Part shown: positions 1-9,226 of the stretch, one piece after another
How positions within the stretch are numbered: the stretch's first letter is position 1
Layout: each line of letters begins with the position of its first letter
Assembly (NCBI GenBank): GCA_003934925.1
Contig: JQIX01000027.1
Location: 1-38,649 of the forward strand
Source of the DNA: Epsilonproteobacteria bacterium (ex Lamellibrachia satsuma)
Lineage (GTDB): Bacteria > Campylobacterota > Campylobacteria > Campylobacterales > Sulfurovaceae
Direction: 5' to 3'
DNA: 38,649 nt
The notes under the pieces: model-generated
What the model saw: the letters and a program-made list of their open reading frames with translations, nothing else
The model's database searches: none
Told to the model about the DNA's origin: nothing
Translations under genes and position numbers: made by a program

Positions 1-103
1 CTAAAAGCCCCGTATACAGGGCTTTATTAAGATGTTATGTGTGAAAAATATTGCTTATAGAAATTGATGTCAAGTACTCTAAGGTAGTATCTGTCTACGA
101 TAG

Positions 104-673
104 AAATTAAGGGGTCTTTGGATAGAATTTATTGATTATTTAGGTGCGAAAGTTAAGTTAAATACCTATCCGGATATAAAGATAGCTGTCAATTTTGATC
201 TTTATGATCTTTATAGCGCTGATATGATGAAACTGATCACACAGGAACTATTCAGGCATAAGCAGAATGCACACAGATTGACATTTGAAATATTGGAAGA
301 TCATGAAATTAAAGAGTATGAGCAGGTAGCAATGATCTTTCAACAGTTAAAAGCGTTTGGCTCTAAAATCGCTATTGATGATTTTGGAAGCGGATATGCG
401 AATTATATTTATCTGATCAAATTGGATGTAGATATCTTAAAGATCGACGGAAGTCTTATTCAGGAACTGCTTAATTATCCGGAGCGTACAAAAATGATGC
501 TGAATTCGATTAAAGTTCTGGCCGATATTTATGGATATGAAGTTGTGGCTGAATTTGTTTCAAATAAAGAAATTTATGATATTGTCCATGAGCTGGACAT
601 AACATATTCACAAGGATATTATTTGGGTGAGCCAAAGCCTATAGAAGAGTATATGAATAAAGAACAAAATTAA
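104..673 (+). pseudogene. EAL-domain (cyclic-di-GMP phosphodiesterase) gene remnant, 5' part lost
   Basis: The reading frame from 104 to 673 encodes the C-terminal two thirds of an EAL domain, the c-di-GMP phosphodiesterase fold. Recognisable family blocks are AVNFD (the metal-binding Asn position), FEILED in place of the usual ExTE, AIDDFGSGY (the DD metal pair), LKIDGS (catalytic Lys), AEFVS in place of AEGVE, and QGYYLGEP. The frame is closed upstream by a stop at 101-103, so the EAL signature loop and the start of the barrel are missing. Another frame at about 15-45 reads YRALLR, which resembles the usual EALLR and could be a frameshifted remnant. An internal ATG at 224 could start a 149-residue peptide, but it would lack the first strand. 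Degradation of a larger signalling gene is the best explanation; a real gene starting left of the window with a frameshift is equally consistent. Confidence 0.7.
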
Positions 674-684
674 AACTATTTGGC

Positions 685-690
685 TATAAT
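685..690 (+). promoter_or_regulatory. Candidate -10 box for the DUF2018-ispB-hemA operon
   Basis: TATAAT lies 30 nt before the DUF2018 start, just after the EAL remnant ends. It is preceded by TTTGGC and no clear -35, as is typical of Campylobacterota sigma-70 promoters. A ribosome-binding site AAGGA follows at about 709-713. Confidence 0.5.
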
Positions 691-719
691 AATCTCCTTT
701 TAAAACCAAGGAAATAAAA

Positions 720-992
720 ATGAATATATTTGATGATGATGATGCGTTTGTAGGTACACCGAAATCCAACTATTTCAGTGTTGCCAAAACTGCGAACCAG
801 AACATTGTAGAGATGGAACTTGAAAAAATGTTCAGACGTTTTGCGGTAGCAGAGAAGATGCTCGAGGAGCGTGGGCTTGAAGAGGAACATGAGAGACTGA
901 TAAGATCTACAGTGATAGATGAAGAGATCGATGACAGAGTAAATTCACTTTTTATTGAACTTGTGGGCAATATTGTCACTCAGTGCGAATAA
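720..992 (+). CDS. DUF2018 family protein (HP0242-like)
   Basis: This 90-residue acidic, all-helical protein matches the DUF2018 family (H. pylori HP0242), known structurally as an intertwined, knotted homodimer of unknown function. Shared positions with HP0242, recalled from memory, include FxGxP near the N terminus, the central ELEKMF/ELERLL helix, the LEEExE stretch, a DEE motif and a final NI near the end. No signal peptide or membrane segment is seen. The start has a good AAGGA site 6 nt upstream. It directly precedes ispB, as HP0242 lies near ispB-hemA-proS-hemC in H. pylori, so it belongs to a conserved chromosomal block. Its biochemical role is unknown. Confidence 0.85.
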   Translation: MNIFDDDDAFVGTPKSNYFSVAKTANQNIVEMELEKMFRRFAVAEKMLEERGLEEEHERLIRSTVIDEEIDDRVNSLFIELVGNIVTQCE

Positions 993-1007
993 GATTAGGA
1001 AGCAATC

Positions 1008-1904
1008 ATGTTAAGTGCCGTTGAAAGAAAAGTAGAACAGTTTATAAATGATTTGAATGATAAAGAGATATCAGCGCTTTACAGCAAGCTTCCTCATGGA
1101 AAAAGACTGAGAGCAAAACTCATTTTAAAAATCGCGGGATCGAACCTGTCTGCGATAAAAACAGCAGCTGTTGTTGAGATGATACATGCTGCAAGTCTTT
1201 TACATGACGATGTCATAGACGATGCCTATACCCGTCGCAGCAAACCCTCTCTTAACGCACTTTACGGAAACAAAACAGCAATCATGTTCGGGGATGTTCT
1301 CTATTCCAAAGGTTTTTTAGAGTTAAACAATATTTCTACCGAAGTAGCAAGGATCGTTTCCAATGCAGTTGTACAGCTTAGCCTTGGTGAACTGAAAGAT
1401 GTTTCGCTCTCCAAAACATTTAATACAGATAAAGACATTTATCTTGAAATGATCTATCAAAAGACCGCTTCACTGATTGAAGCAAGTGCCGGAGCGGCTG
1501 CAATACTTGCCGGCAAGCCCAAGTCGGTATATCTTACTTATGGCAGGAACCTAGGTTTGGCATTTCAAATGATAGATGATCTGCTTGATATTACATCAAA
1601 TTCCGAAACGTTGGGAAAACCGGCACTGCATGATTTTGTTGAAGGAAAAACAACTTTACCATATATTTATCTTTATGAAGTATTGGATGATGCCCAAAAA
1701 GTAAAACTTCGTTCTCTACATGCAAAAGTGTTGACTAAAGAAGAAGAAGAGTGGATCACGCAGAAGATGGATGAACACCAGATACTTCTGAAATGTTATG
1801 CTCAGGCAAAAGAGTTGATTGATGAAGCAGTGGAATTGATGAATGAACATGGTGAAGAAGTACTTTCTGACATTGCGCAAGAGATGATAGACAGGGAATT
1901 TTAA
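1008..1904 (+). CDS. ispB: Polyprenyl (octaprenyl-type) diphosphate synthase
   Basis: Trans-isoprenyl diphosphate synthase of 298 residues that elongates farnesyl diphosphate with isopentenyl diphosphate; the long chain becomes the menaquinone side chain. The first Asp-rich motif is LLHDDVIDDAYTRR (residues about 65-78) and the second is FQMIDDLLD (about 188-196); both bind Mg-diphosphate. Residues before the first motif are small, consistent with a long-chain product, but the length cannot be fixed from sequence. It starts 15 nt after the DUF2018 gene and its TAA overlaps the hemA ATG by one base (TAATG), so translation is probably coupled. Confidence 0.93.
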   Translation: MLSAVERKVEQFINDLNDKEISALYSKLPHGKRLRAKLILKIAGSNLSAIKTAAVVEMIHAASLLHDDVIDDAYTRRSKPSLNALYGNKTAIMFGDVLYSKGFLELNNISTEVARIVSNAVVQLSLGELKDVSLSKTFNTDKDIYLEMIYQKTASLIEASAGAAAILAGKPKSVYLTYGRNLGLAFQMIDDLLDITSNSETLGKPALHDFVEGKTTLPYIYLYEVLDDAQKVKLRSLHAKVLTKEEEEWITQKMDEHQILLKCYAQAKELIDEAVELMNEHGEEVLSDIAQEMIDREF

Positions 1905-3211
1905 TGTATTATCAAGTTATTAGTTTTTCTCACAAAAATTGTGATCAGGGCATGAGAGAAAAGTTGGCATTTGCCAATAATGAAGAAAAAAAAGTCTTTC
2001 TTGACCAGTTGACAGGATTTGAATTCGTGCATGAAGCATTCGTGGTTTCTACCTGCAATCGTGTTGATATTGTACTTGCGACTAGAGATAATTTCTCAAG
2101 TTATCATGCTGTTTTAGGCTTGATGAGCCAAAAAAGCGGTCTGAATTTTTATGAACTTAAAACGGCTGCAAAACGCTATGATGATGAAGAAGCGGTAGAA
2201 CATATCTTCTCTGTAGTCTCTTCTTTGGATTCATTGGTCATAGGTGAATCCCAGATCACAGGACAGGTGAAAGAAGCATTTAGATTTTCATATATGAACG
2301 GTACAGCGGGACGAAAACTCAATCGTGTACTCTCTTATGCGGTAAAGTGTGCTGCAGAAGTACGAAATGCGACCAATATTTCCCAAAATCCGATCTCCAT
2401 TGCTTCTGTTGCAGTTGCCCAGGCACATAAACTTTTGGGCGACAATATACAGGGAATGCAGGGGATAGTTGTCGGTGCCGGAGATATGGGTGTGCTTGCG
2501 GCAAAACATTTACTCAGAGTAGGATGTGATGTGGTGCTTATCGGGCGTGATATGGAAAAAGTACAGGCAGTGGCAGACAGCCTGGGAGAAAATGTAAAAG
2601 CAGACACAATGGATACACTCCCAAAATATATCAACAGATACCGTTTACTGTTTTCTGCAACCTCTTCAAAAGAGCCGGTGATCACAAAAGACCTTATAGA
2701 AAATGAAACACTTCCAAGACACTGGTTCGATATGGCGATCCCTCGTGATATAGAAGATATGGATCTTGAGAAATTAGAACTTTTCCGTATAGATGACCTA
2801 CGCAGTATCTCAAATGACAACCATGCATTGCGTGAAGAGCAGGCAGTCAGGGCGGCAGAGATCGTAGGCCGATATAAAGAGGAGTTCTATACGTGGTTGA
2901 GGGCACTCTCCATAGAGCCTGTGATCAAGCAAATGAGAGAGCATGTCTCTGAAGCTATAGATGTAGAAATGCAAAGAGCGATTAAAAAAGGATTTGTGCC
3001 CGCAGAATATAAAGATAATATGCGTAGAATGGCTACTCAAATGTTCAACCGTTTTTTACACGACCCTACACAAAACCTAAGACACTCTTCTGCAGAACAA
3101 AAGAATGCAAACTGTATTGAAGCTGTAAAGAAAATGTTCAACATAGATACAGAAAATATTAATTTTCAACAGTATAAAAATGATCACCATACAAAAGGAT
3201 ACAGCGCGTGA
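1904..3211 (+). CDS. hemA: Glutamyl-tRNA reductase
   Basis: NADPH-dependent enzyme that reduces Glu-tRNA(Glu) to glutamate-1-semialdehyde, the first committed step of tetrapyrrole synthesis by the C5 pathway. The catalytic cysteine is C51 in STCNR, followed by the conserved [15 protein letters not shown] block (about 112-126), a Rossmann segment with GAGDMG (about 192-197) and a C-terminal dimerisation helix. The length (435 residues) is normal for the family. It overlaps ispB by 1 nt and proS by 4 nt (GTGA). With hemC downstream it supplies heme for the cytochromes this organism needs. Confidence 0.96.
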   Translation: MYYQVISFSHKNCDQGMREKLAFANNEEKKVFLDQLTGFEFVHEAFVVSTCNRVDIVLATRDNFSSYHAVLGLMSQKSGLNFYELKTAAKRYDDEEAVEHIFSVVSSLDSLVIGESQITGQVKEAFRFSYMNGTAGRKLNRVLSYAVKCAAEVRNATNISQNPISIASVAVAQAHKLLGDNIQGMQGIVVGAGDMGVLAAKHLLRVGCDVVLIGRDMEKVQAVADSLGENVKADTMDTLPKYINRYRLLFSATSSKEPVITKDLIENETLPRHWFDMAIPRDIEDMDLEKLELFRIDDLRSISNDNHALREEQAVRAAEIVGRYKEEFYTWLRALSIEPVIKQMREHVSEAIDVEMQRAIKKGFVPAEYKDNMRRMATQMFNRFLHDPTQNLRHSSAEQKNANCIEAVKKMFNIDTENINFQQYKNDHHTKGYSA

Positions 3212-4914
3212 AATTTTCAAGATTATTAGTTCCTACAACAAAAGAGACGCCGAATGATGCAACATTGGCGAGTCATATCTATCTGATACGTGGTGGGTTT
3301 ATCCAGTCAGTAGGAGGAAGTGGACTTTACAATTTTCTGCCTCTGGGCAAAAAAGTATTGGATAAGGTACGTGCTGTAGTCAAAGAAGAATTGGACAAAG
3401 TGGGCTGTCAGGAAGTGAGCCTTTCTTTTGTAACACCTGCATCCCTCTGGCAGGAGAGCGGACGTTTTGAGAAATACGGAAAAGAGCTTTTGCGTTTTAA
3501 AGACCGTAAGAATAATGACTTTATTTTAGGTCCGACACATGAAGAGATGATGGTGAACCTTGTCAGGCAAGCGGTTAAAAGCTATAAGCAGTTACCTTTA
3601 AATCTTTATCAGATCAACCTTAAGTTCCGTGATGAGATCAGACCGCGTTTCGGTCTGATGCGCGGACGTGAATTCCTGATGAAGGATGGGTACAGTTTCC
3701 ATACTTCCGAAGAAGATATGAAGCGTGAATTCAACCTGATGGAAGAGACCTATAAGAAGATCTTTACCCGTCTTGGCCTTGAGTTCAGAGTGGTTGAAGC
3801 GGATTCCGGTGCAATCGGCGGAAGCGGAAGTAAAGAGTTCATGGTACTTGCAGACAGCGGTGAAGATACGATCGTAGTCTGTGACAAGTGTGAGTACGGT
3901 GCAAATATCGAAGCAGCAGTCCGTCAGGAGAAAGAATGTGAAGTAGAAGCGCCGGAAGCTGTTTTTGCAAAGTTCCATACACCTGATACTACGACTATCG
4001 AAGCACTGAGTGCTTTCTTTCATGTTGATCCGTATTATCTGGTAAAAACAGTTGCCAAGCGTGCACTTTATGATGAAGATAAAAGTGAAGTCGTACTCTT
4101 TGCACTTAGAGGTTCTGATGAACTTCAGGAGGTCAAAGCATGCAATGCGGTCGATGCAAACGATCTTGTGGACATCGGTGAAGAAGAGCTTGAAGCTGCC
4201 GGTCTGGTTGCAGGGTATATGGGGCCGACAGTCGTACCTGAAGGTGTCAGAGTGGTACTGGACAATAACCTTAAAGAAGCCACTTCTATGATCTGCGGTG
4301 CCAACGAAAAGGGCTATCATCTGGTTGGGAACAGCTTCAAAGGCGTAGAAGCAGATTACCATGACCTTGTTGCTGTACAGGAGGGGGATCTCTGTCCAAA
4401 TTGTGGTGCACCGATGCGTTATACCAAAGGGATCGAAGCCGGGCATATCTTTCAGCTTGGTACACAGTACTCCGAGCCTTTGGGAGCGACCTTCCTTGAT
4501 GTGAACGGAAAAGCAAAGCCGATGGTCATGGGAACTTACGGTATAGGTGTGAGTCGTCTGTTGGCCGCCATCATTGAACAGAATCATGACGATAAAGGAT
4601 GTATATGGACCAAAGAATCTGCACCTTTTGACCTGCAGCTTATCGTCTCCAACATCAAAGATGAAGAACAGGTGGCATTGGGAAAAAAACTCTATAAAAC
4701 ACTTTCAGATAAAGGTTTTGATGTACTATTCGATGACAGGAAGGACCGTTTCGGTGCCAAAATGAAGGATTATGAACTGCTTGGTGTTCCATATGCAGTG
4801 GTCATTGGTAAAAAACTGCAGGATGGACTTGTAGAGTTCGTGACCAGGGATGGACTTGCAAAAGAAGAAGTTCCTGTAGATGCTATCGTAGACCTTGTGA
4901 GTCAAAAGGTATAG
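3208..4914 (+). CDS. proS: Prolyl-tRNA synthetase (bacterial type)
   Basis: Class II aminoacyl-tRNA synthetase of 568 residues charging tRNA-Pro. Class II motif 2 is seen at [17 protein letters not shown] (about 132-148) and motif 3 at [10 protein letters not shown] (about 445-454). The roughly 170-residue stretch between motifs 2 and 3, ending near the CPNCGAP block, is the editing (INS) domain that deacylates Ala-tRNA-Pro, so this is the bacterial-type ProS. The start is GTG at 3208, inside the end of hemA; no later ATG preserves the conserved N terminus. A 329-residue frame on the opposite strand (3598-4587) is only a shadow of this gene. Confidence 0.96.
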   Translation: MKFSRLLVPTTKETPNDATLASHIYLIRGGFIQSVGGSGLYNFLPLGKKVLDKVRAVVKEELDKVGCQEVSLSFVTPASLWQESGRFEKYGKELLRFKDRKNNDFILGPTHEEMMVNLVRQAVKSYKQLPLNLYQINLKFRDEIRPRFGLMRGREFLMKDGYSFHTSEEDMKREFNLMEETYKKIFTRLGLEFRVVEADSGAIGGSGSKEFMVLADSGEDTIVVCDKCEYGANIEAAVRQEKECEVEAPEAVFAKFHTPDTTTIEALSAFFHVDPYYLVKTVAKRALYDEDKSEVVLFALRGSDELQEVKACNAVDANDLVDIGEEELEAAGLVAGYMGPTVVPEGVRVVLDNNLKEATSMICGANEKGYHLVGNSFKGVEADYHDLVAVQEGDLCPNCGAPMRYTKGIEAGHIFQLGTQYSEPLGATFLDVNGKAKPMVMGTYGIGVSRLLAAIIEQNHDDKGCIWTKESAPFDLQLIVSNIKDEEQVALGKKLYKTLSDKGFDVLFDDRKDRFGAKMKDYELLGVPYAVVIGKKLQDGLVEFVTRDGLAKEEVPVDAIVDLVSQKV

Positions 4915-5340
4915 ATGATGGCGATCCTACTCATACCATTTTTACTATTGGAGCTTTATCTTTCTCTTAAAGTAGGTGAAAACATCGGCTTTATGTGGTC
5001 AGCCATATGGATCATACTGACATTTTTTATGGGCGTTACGCTCTTGCAAAGGTCACCTTATACCATCATGGGTAATATGCAGGCAGTACAAAAAGGCAAA
5101 TTGGATATTAAAAAGTTCCAGGATGCAAGTATGTCGTATTTTATCGGTGCGATTCTGCTGATCATTCCCGGGGTATTGAGTGACTTTTTAGGCATAATTG
5201 CTTTGGGTTACACAAGTTATTTACGTTTTATTGCTAAAATTACGCCTGAACAAACAAAATTTAATACCAAAAAAGGAGATGACAATGTCATTGATGTCGA
5301 AATTATTGACGAGCACACTGATCGCAACGGTCGCGCTTAG
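4915..5340 (+). CDS. fxsA: FxsA family membrane protein
   Basis: Small integral membrane protein (141 residues) of the FxsA family, named for suppression of F exclusion of phage T7 when overproduced; its normal role is unknown. Typical features are an N-terminal helix (ILLIPFLLLELYLSLKVG), a second helix (MWSAIWIILTFFMGVTLL), the amphipathic MQAVQKGK segment, and a third helix ending in the PGVLSDFLG motif, then a polar cytoplasmic tail. It begins immediately after the proS stop (TAG then ATG) and its last 56 nt overlap the next gene in another frame. C. jejuni has an FxsA-like gene between proS and hemC (from memory). Confidence 0.88.
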   Translation: MMAILLIPFLLLELYLSLKVGENIGFMWSAIWIILTFFMGVTLLQRSPYTIMGNMQAVQKGKLDIKKFQDASMSYFIGAILLIIPGVLSDFLGIIALGYTSYLRFIAKITPEQTKFNTKKGDDNVIDVEIIDEHTDRNGRA

Positions 5341-6118
5341 TGCCAATGCTCAACCGAACAATAAAACACTTGTAAAATATATTAAAAGAAATATAGTTAG
5401 AAACCCCCAAGTAGAAGTAAAAGGTGTAACAGTAATAGAATCTAAAACAAACAAGGATCTGCCAGGGTGGACAATACTTTTAACAACAATGGATCTTGTC
5501 TATCAGAAAAAAGATATCCATGCACCTGAAATGATGTTCATTAAGGATGGCCTGATCACAGGGCACCTGGTTAATTTGAAGACAGGAAATGATTACCGTA
5601 ATGAGATCAAACCGACTGTACCGGCTAGTATGTATAATGATGCACATCTTCTTTTTGGAAATAAAGATGCAGCACATAAAATACTTATTTTCTCGGATCC
5701 GCAATGCCCATTCTGTAAAGAAACTGTACCGGGTATCTTTAAGGCAGCCAAAGAGAATCCAACAAAATTAGCCATTTATTATTATCATTTACCGCTTTTA
5801 AGGATACATCCTGTTTCAGATGTGCTTACACGCGTGATGCATGTGGCACAAAATGAGGGCAAAATGGATGTGGTTGAAAAAATGTATAGTCTTAAAATCG
5901 ATCCAAGAGAAACCAATGTAGCTAAAATACTTGCTGCAGTTAAAAAACATGCAAATTATAGTGTAAGTGCTGAAAAAATCAATGCAAAAGAAGTAAAAGA
6001 CGCGATCAAAGCGGATGTCGATGCATCAGGAAAAATGATGGTTTCAGGAACGCCTACAGTATATATAGACGGTGAGTGGGATAAAATGAGAAACGGGTAT
6101 AAAAAACTCATCAAATAG
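5285..6118 (+). CDS. Exported DsbA/DsbG-like thiol-disulfide protein
   Basis: Predicted periplasmic thioredoxin-fold protein of 277 residues. The start at 5285 has AAAAGGAG 6-7 nt upstream and gives a clean signal peptide (MSLMSKLLTSTLIATVALSANA, cleavage after ANA); the longer frame to 5198 would lack one. After an N-terminal domain of about 90 residues resembling the DsbC/DsbG dimerisation region come FSDPQCPFCKE (active-site CPFC) and, near the end, the cis-proline loop VSGTPTVYIDG. It probably oxidises or isomerises disulfides in exported proteins. The start lies inside fxsA (56 nt overlap), so expression is likely coupled. Substrates cannot be inferred; its place before hemC may reflect conserved order only. 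Confidence 0.85.
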   Translation: MSLMSKLLTSTLIATVALSANAQPNNKTLVKYIKRNIVRNPQVEVKGVTVIESKTNKDLPGWTILLTTMDLVYQKKDIHAPEMMFIKDGLITGHLVNLKTGNDYRNEIKPTVPASMYNDAHLLFGNKDAAHKILIFSDPQCPFCKETVPGIFKAAKENPTKLAIYYYHLPLLRIHPVSDVLTRVMHVAQNEGKMDVVEKMYSLKIDPRETNVAKILAAVKKHANYSVSAEKINAKEVKDAIKADVDASGKMMVSGTPTVYIDGEWDKMRNGYKKLIK

Positions 6119-6183
6119 TGAGGAATGAGGAGTGAGGAGTGAGGAGTGTTGGTACGCTTTTCCTTCAGAAAAGCTCCTTTATA
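6119..6183 (+). repeat. Dispersed heptamer-hairpin element, copy 1
   Basis: Immediately after the stop codon at 6116-6118 come four heptamers: TGAGGAA (6119-6125) and three TGAGGAG (6126-6146). Then comes TGTTGGTACG and the perfect hairpin GCTTTTC-CTTCA-GAAAAGC (6156-6174), ending in TTTTATA. The same architecture occurs at 11580-11639 and 29343-29403 on the minus strand, each time reading in the direction of the flanking genes. Here it sits between the thioredoxin-like gene and hemC. The function is unknown. Confidence 0.85.
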
Positions 6184-6204
6184 AAATAAAGAGAGGGAAA
6201 CTTT

Positions 6205-7173
6205 TTGGAAAAACTGATTATAGCGACGCGGGCAAGCAATCTGGCGCTCTGGCAGGCGTATCATATTAAAGAGAAAATTGAAACATTGTTTCCGGAAGTG
6301 ACCGTTGAACTCAATGAGATCACTTCCAAAGGTGACAAGATATTGGACAAGCCATTAGCTCTTGTCGGAGGTAAAGGACATTTTACCAAAGAGCTTGAAG
6401 ATGAGATGCTTGAGGGCAATGCAGATTTGGCAGTACATTCGCTTAAAGATGTACCAACGTATATTCCTGAAGGATTGGAACTCTGTGCGATCACAGAACG
6501 CCAGGACCAGAGCGATGTATTTCTCTCACATACCTATAAAAGCCTGGATGAACTTCCTGAAGGAGCAGTGGTCGGTACAACAAGTTTGAGAAGACGTATG
6601 CAGCTGCTTGAAAAGCGTCCTGATCTCAAAGTAAAGGATCTCAGAGGCAATGTCAATACACGTCTGAGAAAGCTCAAAGAGGGGCAATACGATGCGATTA
6701 TCCTCGCATATATCGGTCTTTACAGGCTTGATTTGCTTAAAGATATCCCTTTTGCGGAAAAACTGGATTTTTTCATCCCTCCTATGGGACAGGCTGCACT
6801 GGGGATTGAGATCGTAGCAAGCAATGACAGAATCAGAGAGATCGCGATGAGCCTCAACGATGAACCGACCTTCATCTGTACGAAAGTCGAAAGGGACTTC
6901 ATCTCTGTTATCGGTGCAGGGTGTTCCGCTCCGGTCGCGGTCAATGCCACTATCGACAATAGTGACAGTGAGGATCCAACTGTTACCGTAAGAGCAATGA
7001 TAGGCTACCCCGATGGTACACATATCCTGCATAAGAGCCTTACTGCACCGCTTGATGAAGCAGATATCCTCGGTGACCAGCTTGCTGAAGCTATGATAGA
7101 AGAGGGTGCACTTGATATTTTAGAGCAGGCTGAAAAGATCGCCTTTAAGGATGAGATGCCGGAGAGGTTGTAA
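6205..7173 (+). CDS. hemC: Porphobilinogen deaminase (hydroxymethylbilane synthase)
   Basis: Condenses four porphobilinogen molecules into hydroxymethylbilane for heme synthesis. The start is TTG at 6205, preceded by AGAGGG at about 6191-6196, and gives 322 residues. Visible features are the N-terminal IATRASNLALWQ block, the catalytic Asp in VHSLKD (D82), GTTSLRRRMQL with substrate-binding arginines (about 124-134), LRGNVNTRL (146-154), and the dipyrromethane-cofactor cysteine C240 in GAGCSAPVAV. It follows repeat copy 1 and lies in the same transcription direction as hemA, separated by three genes. Confidence 0.96.
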   Translation: MEKLIIATRASNLALWQAYHIKEKIETLFPEVTVELNEITSKGDKILDKPLALVGGKGHFTKELEDEMLEGNADLAVHSLKDVPTYIPEGLELCAITERQDQSDVFLSHTYKSLDELPEGAVVGTTSLRRRMQLLEKRPDLKVKDLRGNVNTRLRKLKEGQYDAIILAYIGLYRLDLLKDIPFAEKLDFFIPPMGQAALGIEIVASNDRIREIAMSLNDEPTFICTKVERDFISVIGAGCSAPVAVNATIDNSDSEDPTVTVRAMIGYPDGTHILHKSLTAPLDEADILGDQLAEAMIEEGALDILEQAEKIAFKDEMPERL

Positions 7174-7214
7174 TATCTTTTCAGTAAAGTTGATATGCTT
7201 AAAATATAACTTTC

Positions 7215-7299
7215 TAAGCATGGGCATTCTTGCCCATGAATATTCATAATCATTTATTTTATTTGTCCATTAAGTCGTGGGCAAGAATGCCCACGCTAC
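7215..7299 (+). repeat. Inverted pair of REP-like palindromes (GTAG type)
   Basis: Two palindromes face each other across 37 nt. The left one, CATGGGCATTCTTGCCCATG (7219-7238), is a perfect 8-bp stem with a TTCT loop. The right one, CGTGGGCAAGAATGCCCACG (7276-7295), followed by CTAC, reads on the minus strand as GTAG plus the same stem. GTAG-headed palindromes of this type are the usual form of REP sequences mobilised by RAYT transposases. The pair fills the hemC-ubiD gap. No transposase is present in the window. Confidence 0.7.
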
Positions 7300-7328
7300 A
7301 CTATCGTAATATATTAAAAGGTAATGCA

Positions 7329-9152
7329 ATGCAAGATGTCGTTCAATGGCTGAAAGATAACGGTAATTTAAAGATCATAGACGAACCGCTCGATGTGGAA
7401 CTTGAGATCCCGCATATAGCCTATGTGGAAGTGAAAAAAGAGGACTCCCGTCCTATTTTATTTACAAAACCTGTTAACAGAGTCAAGGGCATAGAGTATG
7501 ACATTCCTGTACTCATGAATATCTTTGCCAATAAAGAGATCACGGAAAAGATCTTTGGTAAACATCCTGATGATGTGGCTGAAGGTATAGAAGAACTTCT
7601 TAAATTGAAGCCGCCTAAAGGGCTGAAAGCAAAGCTAGCGATGATCCCTAAACTCTTTTCACTGAAAAATGTCTTTCCCAAACGTTTGAAGTTCAAAGGG
7701 GAATGTCAGGAAGTTGTTATTCCAAAAGAAGAGGTCGATCTGGACAGACTGCCCATTTTGAAAACCTGGGAAGAGGATGGAGGTCCTTTCATTACGATGG
7801 GGCAGGTCTATACGCAGAGCCTTGACGGACAGATGCAGAATCTCGGGATGTACCGTTTGCAGCAGTATGACAAGAACAGGCTGGGGATGCACTGGCAGAT
7901 ACACAAAGATGCCTCCCACTTCTTTGACCAGTACCAAAAAGCAGGAAAGAAGATGCCTGTAACAGTAGCCATAGGCGGTGACCCGCTTTACATCTGGTGC
8001 GGACAGGCTCCGATGCCTCACGGGATGTTTGAGATGCTGCTGTATGGTTTTGTACGAAATAAAAATGCACAGTTGGTCAAATCCATCAGCAATGATATTT
8101 ATATTCCACGTGATGTGGATATCGTCATAGAAGGATTTGTTGACCCTGAATTGACGGAAATCGAGGGTCCTTTTGGTGACCATACAGGGTACTATACACT
8201 TAAAGAGCCTTTCCCCGTAATGGATGTAGAGACCGTTACAATGAAAAAAGAGCCTGTTTTTGCAGCGACGGTCGTAGGAAAACCGCCATTGGAAGATAAA
8301 TATATGGGATGGGCAACAGAGAGGGTCTTCCTTCCGATGCTTAAACCGATGGCACCGGACCTCATAGATTACAATATGCCGGAGAACGGTGTTTTTCATA
8401 ATCTAATACTAGCGAAGATGAAAGTGATGTACAAAGGGCATGCACAGCAGTTCATGCACGCATTTTGGGGTGTGGGGCAGATGAGTTTTGTGAAACATGC
8501 CATCTTTGTGGGTGAGGATGCACCTGAGCTTGAAGAGAGTGAAGCATTGACCGAACATATACTCAATAGACTCGATAAAAGCAAGATCCTCATTACACAG
8601 GGGATCGTGGACCACCTTGACCACTCTTCATCAGAACAGTTCGTAGGCGGAAAACTGGGAGTTGATGCCACAGGAGATGAAGTAGATGAGGGAGTAGGAT
8701 TGCTTTTAAGTGACAGTGAACTCCATGAACTCATGATCAAGATCGATGAATCTATCAGGGATGTCAGGCAGTATATGACCCATACCAAAACACCGATCTG
8801 CGTGATCTCGATAGATAAAAAAGAGTCCCAGAAATACCTTATCTCAAAGTTGCATGAGTTGAAAGAGTACATTAAGCTTCTGGTCGTTGTAGATAAAGAT
8901 AATAACGACCTTGACAATCCTTATATGCTGATATGGAGAATTGTTAATAATATCGATGCACAAAGGGATATCGTACTGGAGCCTTTTATCGCGATAGACG
9001 CAACCAATAAAAATGAGCATGACAATTATGACAGGGAATGGCCGGGCGATACTTTCTGCACTGAAAAGGTACTTGACGGACTTCAGGAAAAAGGTTTGAT
9101 TGACATAGATGAAGCATTTATTAAAAAATTTGGACTTTTGCCTTCTGAATAA
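7329..9152 (+). CDS. ubiD: UbiD family decarboxylase (probably menaquinone biosynthesis)
   Basis: 607-residue member of the prenylated-FMN-dependent UbiD decarboxylases. The start at 7329 (MQDVVQWLKD) is chosen because the longer frame to 7230 runs back through the REP palindromes and adds no family sequence; the site AAAGGT is weak. Family features include GMYRLQQYDKNRLGMHWQIHKD (substrate and flavin region), the EGPFGDHTGYY block with active-site acid, and a conserved QFMHAFWGVGQMSFVK stretch. Campylobacterota make menaquinone by the futalosine route and lack ubiquinone, so this is probably the decarboxylase acting on the prenylated naphthoate (MqnL-like) rather than a ubiquinone enzyme. 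That assignment is inference; the family membership is clear. Confidence 0.9.
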   Translation: MQDVVQWLKDNGNLKIIDEPLDVELEIPHIAYVEVKKEDSRPILFTKPVNRVKGIEYDIPVLMNIFANKEITEKIFGKHPDDVAEGIEELLKLKPPKGLKAKLAMIPKLFSLKNVFPKRLKFKGECQEVVIPKEEVDLDRLPILKTWEEDGGPFITMGQVYTQSLDGQMQNLGMYRLQQYDKNRLGMHWQIHKDASHFFDQYQKAGKKMPVTVAIGGDPLYIWCGQAPMPHGMFEMLLYGFVRNKNAQLVKSISNDIYIPRDVDIVIEGFVDPELTEIEGPFGDHTGYYTLKEPFPVMDVETVTMKKEPVFAATVVGKPPLEDKYMGWATERVFLPMLKPMAPDLIDYNMPENGVFHNLILAKMKVMYKGHAQQFMHAFWGVGQMSFVKHAIFVGEDAPELEESEALTEHILNRLDKSKILITQGIVDHLDHSSSEQFVGGKLGVDATGDEVDEGVGLLLSDSELHELMIKIDESIRDVRQYMTHTKTPICVISIDKKESQKYLISKLHELKEYIKLLVVVDKDNNDLDNPYMLIWRIVNNIDAQRDIVLEPFIAIDATNKNEHDNYDREWPGDTFCTEKVLDGLQEKGLIDIDEAFIKKFGLLPSE

Positions 9153-9185
9153 GAGAAATTTTATCTTTCTTTAAAGTTAATTAGC

Positions 9186-9216
9186 TAAAATTCTCATGTA
9201 ATAAAAATTATCATTA
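9186..9216 (+). promoter_or_regulatory. ahpC promoter with Fur/PerR-like operator
   Basis: A -10-like TAAAAT lies at 9186-9191, and an AT-rich Fur-family-like sequence (TAATAAAAATTATCATTA, 9199-9216) covers the likely transcription start. The ribosome-binding site AAGGA (9216-9220) and ATG (9227) follow. The PerR-like regulator encoded next door is the obvious candidate to bind here; this is inference. Confidence 0.45.
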
Positions 9217-9226
9217 AGGAATTAAT

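Noticed and set aside
3598-4587. 329-residue open frame on the minus strand inside proS
   Set aside because: It is antisense to strongly conserved proS sequence, has Cys/His-rich random composition, no family motif and no ribosome-binding site.
6119-6148. Heptamer array as a simple slippage microsatellite
   Set aside because: The other two copies keep four units with diverged heptamers plus the same downstream hairpin, so it is part of a defined element rather than simple slippage.
7659-8399. 246-residue minus-strand frame inside ubiD
   Set aside because: Shadow of the conserved UbiD reading frame; no recognisable motif.
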